In this document: one piece after another, positions 1 through 7,022 of the stretch | Position numbering within the stretch: position 1 is the stretch's first letter | Layout: every line of letters begins with the position of its first letter | From: CAYUPI01 sp964446585 | Lineage (GTDB): Bacteria; Verrucomicrobiota; Verrucomicrobiia; Limisphaerales; UBA8199 | Reading direction: 5' to 3' | NCBI GenBank assembly: GCA_964446585.1 | Contig: CAYUPI010000105.1 | Location: 1-11,747 of the forward strand | Length of the DNA: 11,747 bases | Position numbers and translations under genes: made by a program | The notes under the pieces: model-generated | The model's database searches: none | What the model was told of the DNA's origin: nothing | Seen by the model: only the letters and a program-made list of their open reading frames with translations

Positions 1-61
1 GACGCTCTCGGTTGGTTTGTCTCTTGTGGCTACAGTTTTTGTTGAAGCGCTCTAGCGAAGG

Positions 62-295
62 CTAGCGAGAAGCGATCAGCTTCGGGGCTTGCTCAGCACC
101 CTTGGGGCTCATGTAGGTCTGCCGGGCAGCCGCGCCTTTGCAGCAAGCCGTAGCTTGGGCCGTGGAGCAGCAACCGGATGTGCTGGTCTTGGTTGTGCAA
201 GCTGTTTTGTCTTTAGCGGTACAAGTCTTGGAATCGCCCGCCTGGGCGGCGACGGCAAACGCCACGACTACGAGGGACAGGATGAGTTTTTTCAT
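62..295 (-). CDS. Small secreted Cys-rich protein, possible metal binder
   Basis: Encodes 77 residues that I do not recognise as a named family. Residues 1-19 form a clear signal peptide: MKK, a hydrophobic LILSLVVVAFAVA core, then an AQA-type cleavage site before Gly20-Asp21. The mature part is about 58 residues, rich in Lys, Thr and Ala, with six cysteines at 25, 33, 42, 43, 51 and 52, including two Cys-Cys pairs. The C-terminal 20 residues (YMSPKGAEQAP region) are Cys-free. The reading frame is open further upstream to 427, but the signal peptide fixes the start at 295. No Shine-Dalgarno is visible, and a promoter-like sequence sits so close that the message could be leaderless. It is divergent from the cupredoxin gene 117 bp away, which suggests periplasmic copper or other thiophilic-metal binding. 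That role is inferred from composition and context only. Disulfide-stabilised peptide is the alternative. Confidence 0.7.
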   Translation of the reverse strand: MKKLILSLVVVAFAVAAQAGDSKTCTAKDKTACTTKTSTSGCCSTAQATACCKGAAARQTYMSPKGAEQAPKLIASR

Positions 296-302
296 TGGGG
301 CT

Positions 303-330
303 CTTATACGCGTTTTTTGGAGGAATTCAA
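303..330 (-). promoter_or_regulatory. Candidate sigma70-type promoter for the Cys-rich protein, leaderless geometry
   Basis: On the minus strand, TTGAAT (325-330) and TATAAG (303-308) are separated by 16 nt, a good match to a housekeeping -35/-10 pair. Only 7 nt lie between the -10 box and the ATG at 295, so transcription would start at or next to the start codon. That fits the absence of a Shine-Dalgarno. The call is by eye only, and chance boxes are common. Confidence 0.35.
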
Positions 331-412
331 GTGTATTTCGCGATTTTTTGGTTCCTTTGTTTCGGGAACAAGAGTGGTGCCCTGGTACTCGAACATAGAG
401 ACAGGCTGAGAT

Positions 413-1258
413 ATGAAGAAGACTCATTTCACGATTCCGATGGGAAAGCTGATCGTTGGTACATGCTTGTGTGCGTTTGGGTTAGACGTCCGGGCGGTCC
501 AAACCAGCGTGACGATCGGCAACAATTTTTTTAACCCCTCGAGCGTTTCAATCAATGTAAATGACTCGGTCAGATGGACTTGGTCGAGCGGGAGTACACC
601 TCATTCTACGACGAGCAACACGAGCTTATGGGATTCGGGCCAGCACCCCAGCCCTTTTTCGTTCACCAATTTTTTCACGAGCGCCGGCAATTTTCCTTAC
701 TTTTGCACCGTCCACCCTTTCATGACCGCTTCGGTAACCGTCACGGCGCCCAACCAACCGCCAAGTGTGAGTATCACGAATCCGGTCAGCGGCGCGACTT
801 TTGCCGCGCCCTGGTCAGGTATTTTGAAAGCAACGGCCACCGACAGCGATGGCTCGGTGACCAACTTGGAGTTTTTCAGGGATTCGACATCACTCGGGTC
901 TGTCGCAAGTGCGCCCTATAACCTGCCGGTCAACAATCTGGCCGCCGGCGCGTTCACGCTCACCGCCGTCGCAACGGACAACCTTGGCGCCAAGAAAACA
1001 TCTGCCGGTGTGAATATTTCCGTGGTAACACCGGTAGCCATCGCGCTGAGTGCTCCTCAGAGATTGTCGGCTACCCAATTTCGCTTCAATTACACTGCCA
1101 ACGCGGGCTTGACTTACGTGGTCGAGCGGTCCGCGACCGTTTCGAACTTCGTCAACATTGCCACGAACACCGCCGGCAGCAGCAGCGTGACGTTCACCGA
1201 CGGGAATGCCAATGGCAGCATGAATCTATACCGTGTGAGACGACTTCCCAATTCGTGA
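413..1258 (+). CDS. Secreted amicyanin-like cupredoxin fused to an Ig-like domain
   Basis: Encodes 281 residues. Residues 1-28 are a signal peptide (basic start, hydrophobic KLIVGTCLCAFGL, cut near VRA). Residues 30-111 form a type-1 copper (plastocyanin/azurin superfamily) domain. The likely ligands are His64 in TPHSTT and Cys98, His101 and Met104 in FCTVHPFM; the C-x2-H-P-F-M spacing is that of amicyanin. Residues 116-205 form a bacterial Ig-like module (PSVSITNPVSGATF to TDNLGAKK). Residues 206-281 resemble the short C-terminal beta domain (FRFNYTANAGLTYVVERS ... LYRVRR) common on secreted verrucomicrobial proteins. The predicted role is periplasmic or surface electron transfer or copper binding; the redox partner is unknown. 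The gene is divergent from the Cys-rich gene and 214 bp upstream of the SCO gene on the same strand. The ATG at 413 lacks a clear Shine-Dalgarno, but the signal peptide begins directly at it. Confidence 0.85.
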   Translation: MKKTHFTIPMGKLIVGTCLCAFGLDVRAVQTSVTIGNNFFNPSSVSINVNDSVRWTWSSGSTPHSTTSNTSLWDSGQHPSPFSFTNFFTSAGNFPYFCTVHPFMTASVTVTAPNQPPSVSITNPVSGATFAAPWSGILKATATDSDGSVTNLEFFRDSTSLGSVASAPYNLPVNNLAAGAFTLTAVATDNLGAKKTSAGVNISVVTPVAIALSAPQRLSATQFRFNYTANAGLTYVVERSATVSNFVNIATNTAGSSSVTFTDGNANGSMNLYRVRRLPNS

Positions 1259-1472
1259 GACAGAACGCGTTCGGAGATTGTGTGCTGCGAGCCCCGGCCG
1301 GCCTATTTCTTGTCGGTGCCACAGTTGCCAGGGTGCAGCTGGGTCATGAGCTATGAAGGGGACTGCACCGCTAGCTCGTGGCCCGTGGCCAATGTATCGC
1401 CAGAACCCTCGACACACGGGTCGTGCGGCCGTTTTTCCTGCTGCTCGCTTCGAGCACGCGCCTTGAAAGCAG

Positions 1473-2483
1473 GTGGCCTCGCAGGGCCCAGCTCGACCGA
1501 TTTCAGTGGCTTCCCCATTAGTCCATCAACGAATTGACTGGCGGCATGTTGTTTGCGCAATAGCTGCGTTTGGAATCGGGCTGAGTGGCTGCGGGCGACA
1601 ACCGAATGTTTCTACGGCGCGGTCGGCCGGCACGAATACTGCCTTCCGCACCTTCGAGGCGCGGGGAGTCATTCGTGAGCTCCGTCCGGATACCGACAGA
1701 GTTGTCATTCAGCACGAGGCCATATCAAATTACATGGACGCGATGACCATGCCCTTCAATGTCCGAATTGGAGCTGAGTTGAAAAGGTTGCGAGCGGGCG
1801 ACGTGGTGAGCTTCCGGTTGCGCGTAAGTGAGACCGATAGCTGGATCGACCGGATCACCAAGAGAGGCGGGAAAAGCGGCGATGCCGGAAGGAGCACAAA
1901 TCCTTCGCCGACAACTGCCGAATCAAAGCCGATCCGGCATCCGTTGCTGGACTACCCATTCACGAACGAATTGGGAAAGGCGGTGAGTTTGAGCGAGTTT
2001 CGGGGACAGGCATTGGCGATCACCTTTTTCTTCACTCGCTGTCCGATCCCGAATTTCTGCCCACGGCTGTCACGGAATTTCGAGGAGGCGCAACTGCAGC
2101 TCAAGTCTATGCCCGGCGCGCCGACCAACTGGCATTTGCTTTCGGTGTCATTCGATCCGTCGGTTGATACGCCGTCAGTGCTGAAAGCGTACGGTGAGCA
2201 ATACCATTACGATCCGAAACATTGGAGCTTTTTGACTGGCGCGGCGGACAAGATCACCGAACTGGCCCGATTGTCCGATGTGAAGATCGAAAAGGAAGGC
2301 GCGTTCTTCAATCATAACTTTCGCACGTTGATCATCGATGCCTCCGGCAAATTGCAGATGAGTTTCCCGATAGGTGGAAATCTGTCCGAGGCGATTGCGC
2401 GTGAACTGACCAGGGCCGCCGCCGTGACCAACAGGCCAGCAGAAGGTGAAGGGCTTGAAGGTGCGCCGCACCAGCAACGATAA
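1473..2483 (+). CDS. CusF-like/SCO1-SenC fusion lipoprotein, copper chaperone
   Basis: Encodes 336 residues. A hydrophobic stretch (26-38) ends in a lipobox, LSGC, with Cys40 the lipidated residue. Residues 62-130 match the CusF-type copper domain (H81, then YMDAMTMPF with M88, M91 and M93; Met replaces the CusF Trp). Residues 155-320 are a thioredoxin-fold SCO1/SenC domain: FFFTRC motif, Cys190 and Cys196, the SFDPSVDTP segment, and the distal copper ligand His281 in FFNHNF. SCO proteins deliver copper to the CuA site of cytochrome c oxidase or act as thiol reductases; the CusF-like part probably loads or stores Cu(I). The cysteines are spaced C-x5-C (CPIPNFC) rather than the usual C-x3-C. 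The start is GTG. A second in-frame GTG at 1506 gives a more typical 28-residue lipoprotein signal and may be the true start. The gene converges with alaS, and no oxidase gene lies in the window. Confidence 0.9.
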   Translation: MASQGPARPISVASPLVHQRIDWRHVVCAIAAFGIGLSGCGRQPNVSTARSAGTNTAFRTFEARGVIRELRPDTDRVVIQHEAISNYMDAMTMPFNVRIGAELKRLRAGDVVSFRLRVSETDSWIDRITKRGGKSGDAGRSTNPSPTTAESKPIRHPLLDYPFTNELGKAVSLSEFRGQALAITFFFTRCPIPNFCPRLSRNFEEAQLQLKSMPGAPTNWHLLSVSFDPSVDTPSVLKAYGEQYHYDPKHWSFLTGAADKITELARLSDVKIEKEGAFFNHNFRTLIIDASGKLQMSFPIGGNLSEAIARELTRAAAVTNRPAEGEGLEGAPHQQR

Positions 2484-2563
2484 CTCCCTGTTTGCGAGAT
2501 GATATCTCAGCGGACCTTAACCCCAGGATTTCCTTCCATTGTCGCGAGCAATAGCTTCCGTAG

Positions 2564-5404
2564 TCAGCTAATCAGCTTCCGCGCCTTCGCCAAAGCCTCT
2601 TCAAGCTTCGCGGCTTCCTTCCCGCCGCCGCGTGCATTATCGGGCCTGCCGCCCCCTTTGCCGCCTACCAGCGACGCAATTTCCTGGATGATTTTGCCTG
2701 CTTGAAACTTTTTCGTCAGCTCAGGCGAGACCGTGGCGACGAGTGAGACGGTTCCGTTGGCGACGCCGCCCAGGACCACCACGCCCTGGAAATGGCCCTT
2801 GAGGGCATCGGCAACGGCCTGCAGGGCGTCGCCGTCCGCCGCGCCAAGATTTTCCACGATGGCCCTGGTTGAGCCGACGGTTTGTGCTTTGCCGGCCAGG
2901 CGGCAGGCTGCTTCGCCCGCTTGCTTTTGCTGCATCGTTTTGAGCTGCTTCTCCAGCTCTTTTTGTTGGGCCAGCATCGATTCAATTTTGTTCTCCAATT
3001 CGCCCACGGGCGAATTGACTTTGCCGGAAAGCGTCTTGATGAGACGTAGCTCCTCATTCGCTCGTTTGTACGCTTCCAGGCCCGACACCGCCTCGATGCG
3101 CCGGATGCCGGCGGCGATGGCTGATTCAGCGACAATTCGAAACCATCCAATCTCGCCCGTAGCGCGGGTGTGTGTCCCGCCACACAGCTCCATCGAGTAG
3201 CCGTCGAGCTGATCCTTTTGTCCTCCGATTTGCACGACACGAACAGTGTGGCCGTACTTCTCCCCGAAGAGTTGCATGATGTCTTTTCGAGACTTAACGT
3301 CGGCGTAATTGGCCTCAACCCAACTCACGCGCGCATTTTCGAGGATGCGTTCATTGACGAGTTTCTCGACGTCGGCCACTTGCTCCGGCGTGAGCGGCGG
3401 GCTGCTGAAATCAAACGTGAGTTTTTCAGGGCCGACATATGAGCCTTTCTGCGCGGCATCTTTGCTGACGACTTCGTGCAACGCCCAGTGTAAGAGGTGC
3501 GTGACCGTGTGATGGCGCTCGATAGCTCGGCGGCGCGCAACATCCACTTTAGCCTCCACCGGGGTGCCAATCGCCGGCGGCTCGTCTCCCTCAATAATAT
3601 GCAGAGAAGTTAAATGCACCTTCTTCGTGTCAACAACAGGCCAAAGGTTTGCGCCAGCTGAAATTGTCCCTGTATCACCAACTTGTCCACCCATCTCTGC
3701 GTAGAATGGTGACTCCGGAAGAACCACCGCCCAGCGTTTTCCCTGCGGTATTGCAGTGAGGACACGAGATGATAATTTTATGCTCTCATATCCAACAAAC
3801 GTGGTCGCTGACACCAAATCCACGCCCTCCTGAAGGGCAACAACCGTCTTCTTTTGCGCGGCGCGGGCGCGGGACTTCTGTTCTTCCATCAGCCGGTCGA
3901 AGCCGGCGACATCGACGGAGAGGTCACGCTCACGGGCCATCAACTCGGTCAGGTCGAGCGGGAAGCCGTAGGTGTCATAGAGCTTGAAAGCGAAGGCTCC
4001 AGAGATGACTTTCGTGTTCGTGTTCGTCGGGCTGAGGGTTGCGCCGCCTTCGCCTCCGACTTTGGCCTTGGAATCCTGGTTGACCTGCTGAACAACATCA
4101 AGCATTTGCGACCTTGTCAACTCATCCATGCGCAGCCGCTCGCATTCTTGGGTAAATAGTTCAATTCCCCTGTCCAGCGTCTGATTAAACGCCTCCTCCT
4201 CGCGCTGGATGATTTGCTCGATGTGGTCTTGTCTAGCGCGGATTTCGGGGAAGACATGGCCCATGGTGTCGGCTACGACAGAGACCAGCTTGTAGAAAAA
4301 GGGCTCGTGGAAACCGAGGGTACGTCCGAAACGCACGGCGCGACGCAGGATGCGCCGAAGGACGTAATTGCGATCCGTGTTGCCGGGCTGGATGCCGTCG
4401 GCGATGGCAAAGCTTAGCGCGCGGATGTGATCGGCAATAACGCGGAAGGCGATGTCGATTTTCTGCTGATCAGTGTCGCCGGTGCTGCCGGGCTTCGGCA
4501 GGGTGCCCCTATATTTCTTCCCGGAGAGCTTTTCCAGTTCGGCGAAGATCACGGTGAAAATGTCCGTGTCGTAAGCAGAAGGCAGATCAGAAAACTCCCT
4601 AAAGCCCTTCGTGCCCGCATAAAAGCCGGCGATGCGGTCAAAGCCCATGCCTGTATCCACGTGGTTTGCAGATAGAGGCGAGTACGTGCCATCGGGATTC
4701 GCATTGAACTGGATGAAGACGTGGTTCCAGATTTCGATGCAGCGCTCGGCGCCGGCATTGACCAGAACGCGCGCGGCCGGCTCATCATCTGATGGCAGCA
4801 GGTTGAAATGGATTTCCGAACACGGACCGCAGGGTCCGGTGTCGCCCATCATCCAGAAATTATCTTTTTTGCCGCCGTGGACGATGTGGATCGCGGGGTC
4901 GAGTCCTTCTTTGTGGAAAATCCCGGTCCAGACGTCGGCGGCTTCTTGATCGAATTCCGCCGGATCGCCTTTCGCCTTATCGGGGGCGTAAACGGTTGCG
5001 AAAAGGCGTTTAGGTGGAATCCCCCAGACCCTTGTAAGAAGCTCCCAACCCCAGATGAGCGATTCCCTTTTGAAATAGTCGCCGAAGGACCAGTTGCCAA
5101 GCATCTCGAAAAACGTGAGGTGATAAGTGTCCAGCCCGACGTCTTCGAGGTCGTTATGTTTGCCGCCGGCGCGGATGCACTTCTGGGTATCGGCGGCGCG
5201 CTTGTCGCTGCCCGCAATGGCGCCCGGCCATTTCGAGACATCGGGCGCGCGCTGGCCAAGGAATATCGTCACGAACTGGTTCATGCCGGCGTTCGTGAAC
5301 AGCAAATTGGGCGAGTCGGGCAGCAAGCTCGCCGACGGCACGATAGTGTGGCCTTTCGATTTGAAGAAATCCAGGAACGATTGTCTGATTTCAGCACTCG
5401 TCAT
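2564..5404 (-). CDS. alaS: Alanine--tRNA ligase
   Basis: Encodes a complete 946-residue class II synthetase that charges tRNA-Ala in the cytoplasm and edits Ser/Gly mischarging. The N-terminal catalytic core starts with FLDFFKSKGHTIVPSASLLP and contains FTNAGMNQF (36-44), the motif 2 area around TFFEMLGNWSFGDYFK (97-112), and GDTGPCGPCSEIHF (187-200). The editing domain has the zinc-type ligands His632 and His636 (HTVTH) and Cys741 and His745 (CGGTH). The C-terminal DHHA1 region carries a coiled-coil segment (about 803-830) and the glycine-rich GGKGGGRPDNARGGG (914-928). It is about 70 residues longer than the E. coli enzyme. Roughly 38 of the extra residues lie just before KLYDTYGFP (424-468) and include a Gly/Thr/Asn-rich, low-complexity piece. 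The ATG at 5404 has no clear Shine-Dalgarno. It lies 63 bp downstream of the esterase stop, so co-transcription is possible. Confidence 0.98.
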   Translation of the reverse strand: MTSAEIRQSFLDFFKSKGHTIVPSASLLPDSPNLLFTNAGMNQFVTIFLGQRAPDVSKWPGAIAGSDKRAADTQKCIRAGGKHNDLEDVGLDTYHLTFFEMLGNWSFGDYFKRESLIWGWELLTRVWGIPPKRLFATVYAPDKAKGDPAEFDQEAADVWTGIFHKEGLDPAIHIVHGGKKDNFWMMGDTGPCGPCSEIHFNLLPSDDEPAARVLVNAGAERCIEIWNHVFIQFNANPDGTYSPLSANHVDTGMGFDRIAGFYAGTKGFREFSDLPSAYDTDIFTVIFAELEKLSGKKYRGTLPKPGSTGDTDQQKIDIAFRVIADHIRALSFAIADGIQPGNTDRNYVLRRILRRAVRFGRTLGFHEPFFYKLVSVVADTMGHVFPEIRARQDHIEQIIQREEEAFNQTLDRGIELFTQECERLRMDELTRSQMLDVVQQVNQDSKAKVGGEGGATLSPTNTNTKVISGAFAFKLYDTYGFPLDLTELMARERDLSVDVAGFDRLMEEQKSRARAAQKKTVVALQEGVDLVSATTFVGYESIKLSSRVLTAIPQGKRWAVVLPESPFYAEMGGQVGDTGTISAGANLWPVVDTKKVHLTSLHIIEGDEPPAIGTPVEAKVDVARRRAIERHHTVTHLLHWALHEVVSKDAAQKGSYVGPEKLTFDFSSPPLTPEQVADVEKLVNERILENARVSWVEANYADVKSRKDIMQLFGEKYGHTVRVVQIGGQKDQLDGYSMELCGGTHTRATGEIGWFRIVAESAIAAGIRRIEAVSGLEAYKRANEELRLIKTLSGKVNSPVGELENKIESMLAQQKELEKQLKTMQQKQAGEAACRLAGKAQTVGSTRAIVENLGAADGDALQAVADALKGHFQGVVVLGGVANGTVSLVATVSPELTKKFQAGKIIQEIASLVGGKGGGRPDNARGGGKEAAKLEEALAKARKLIS

Positions 5405-5467
5405 CGGCAGAATTATGGCTGAAGAGGTCGCATTTGGCTGTCTCTAATTTTTCTGGCCGAGATCCTT

Positions 5468-6982
5468 CTACGGCGTCTGCTCGGTGGCGGCTTTCATTTC
5501 CTTGAGCATCTCGCCCATCGAAAGATTCGACCAGCCGTGGCCCTTTCCCGGGCCGTAAACGATTTTTGCGTCGGCTGGTGGATCAGTCCCGCGGAGATAT
5601 TCGTCCAGCAGGTGAACGGCGTTGTTCAAAAAATATTGGTCCGCATCGCCGGCGGCTATGTGCAGCTTGCCCCGAAGCTTCGGTCCCAGGGTTTTCCAGT
5701 TTTCTTCCAGCACCAGCCTCAGGTCATATTTCTTCACTTGCTCGGCGATGTCGCGGCGAATCTGGCCAGTCTGCGGGTCCCACAGCGGGATGGGCAAGCC
5801 GTCGGCGCCCCTCGGGCTGAAGACTGCGTTCCAGGCGCCCCACTGTCCACCGGACGTGGTAAAGCAGTCGCCGCGGCCAAGGAGGTTCTCGGCCCCAACC
5901 TCGCGGCGCATGGTCAGCGTGACATCACCTCTTAGGTCGCGCGCGCTGGGCCGTTCGTTGCCGTGCCTGTTCACGTAGGCGTTGTCATCGCGGTAGAGGT
6001 CCATAAGTTGAAAGGCGCGGAAATCCACCGGGTCCGGGCACGAGGCCCATGCACCGTTAAAGAAGTCTGGATAGAAAATCTGCAATGCCAGCGCCACCCA
6101 TCCGCCCGTTGAAGTGCCCGAGAGTACGCGCGTCCGCGGCTGGCCGAGGACACGAAACTTCGATTCGACCCATGGAATGAGCTCCTGGACGAGCGCGTCG
6201 CCATAAGGACCATTGTTGGCCGAGTTGACGTAGTAGGGATCTCCGAACGGACCGGCGCCGTCCAGTTGCAGCAGAATGAACCGCGGCGAGTCGTCTGCCA
6301 TCCAGGTGTTCCCGAGCAATTGGCTGATTGCGGAGTAACGGGTGTTGAACCCGCCGATACGTACCCAGAGCGGGTATCGGCGCGTCGGGTCAGTGGCGTA
6401 ATCGCTTGGGAGCAGGATGCCGGCCCGGAGATAGATGGTCCGGCCATGAAAGCGGCTCAGGAGCGGGGATTCAATTCTGATGAACTTGACTTGCTCGGTG
6501 TCTCGTCGTAACTGCTCGGGCGGAATTTGCTGGTTTATCTCGAGCCTTACGACCTCGCCTCGCGCCGGGTCAAGGTGGACAGTTTTCGCGAGACTGAAAA
6601 GATTGCCGGACGAGGCGGGCGATCGGAGATCGCGATTTGAATCGAACAAAGCCTGGACGGAGTAATCTCCTGCGGGTAATGCGGCAAAGCTGGCGAGCGG
6701 AAAGCCAAGCGAGGTTTGATCTACGATTGCTGGTTCGTCAGGGGAGAAGCTCGTCACATCGCGCGCGAAAGCTTGCGGAGCGTCCGAGCCGGTTCGGCCC
6801 AGCGCGTTGCGTGGATTTGGGTTATTCGTTTGGCCGAGAATGACAAAAAGCCGTCCAGCTTGCTGGTTTGTAGCCAGGTCTTTGGCAAGGCTGATCTCGA
6901 AGCGAATCGAGGCGGCCATTAGCGTGAAGGTGCTGGCCAGGCAAAACAGACAACCGAACAGAGTAAAGACGCGTCTCAGCAT
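5468..6982 (-). CDS. Secreted alpha/beta hydrolase, putative esterase (Esterase D/Fes-like)
   Basis: Encodes 504 residues. The frame is open upstream to an ATG at 7057, which would overlap the MFS gene, but a clean signal peptide (MLRRVFTLFGCLFCLASTFTLMAAS) begins at 6982, so I chose that start. Residues 25-165 are a beta-rich N-terminal domain of unknown role. Residues about 170-500 are an alpha/beta hydrolase of the PF00756 type. The nucleophile elbow is GTSTGG with Ser291. The acid is probably Asp446 or Asp448 in AAGDADQYF, and the catalytic base is His482 in GPGKGHGW. The family includes feruloyl/acetyl esterases and siderophore esterases, so hydrolysis of an ester in polysaccharide or another exported substrate is likely, but the substrate cannot be read from sequence. 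It lies 40 bp downstream of the MFS gene and upstream of alaS, all on the minus strand. Confidence 0.85.
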   Translation of the reverse strand: MLRRVFTLFGCLFCLASTFTLMAASIRFEISLAKDLATNQQAGRLFVILGQTNNPNPRNALGRTGSDAPQAFARDVTSFSPDEPAIVDQTSLGFPLASFAALPAGDYSVQALFDSNRDLRSPASSGNLFSLAKTVHLDPARGEVVRLEINQQIPPEQLRRDTEQVKFIRIESPLLSRFHGRTIYLRAGILLPSDYATDPTRRYPLWVRIGGFNTRYSAISQLLGNTWMADDSPRFILLQLDGAGPFGDPYYVNSANNGPYGDALVQELIPWVESKFRVLGQPRTRVLSGTSTGGWVALALQIFYPDFFNGAWASCPDPVDFRAFQLMDLYRDDNAYVNRHGNERPSARDLRGDVTLTMRREVGAENLLGRGDCFTTSGGQWGAWNAVFSPRGADGLPIPLWDPQTGQIRRDIAEQVKKYDLRLVLEENWKTLGPKLRGKLHIAAGDADQYFLNNAVHLLDEYLRGTDPPADAKIVYGPGKGHGWSNLSMGEMLKEMKAATEQTP

Positions 6983-7022
6983 GACGGGCGAAAGATACGT
7001 GACTTTGATACGCAATCGCGCC

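Noticed and set aside
52..65. CTAGC-GAAG-GCTAG hairpin at the stop of the Cys-rich gene
   Set aside because: A 5-bp stem with no downstream T-run on the minus strand; too weak to call a terminator.
1259..1472. Possible gene remnant between cupredoxin and SCO genes
   Set aside because: Short frames exist on both strands (for example plus 1280-1537 and minus 1351-1560), but none has a plausible protein signature and both overlap the SCO gene start; treated as intergenic.
2494..2510. GAGAT-GAT-ATCTC hairpin between the convergent SCO and alaS genes as a bidirectional terminator
   Set aside because: The stem is only 5 bp with a 3-nt loop, AT-rich, and has no T-run on either side.
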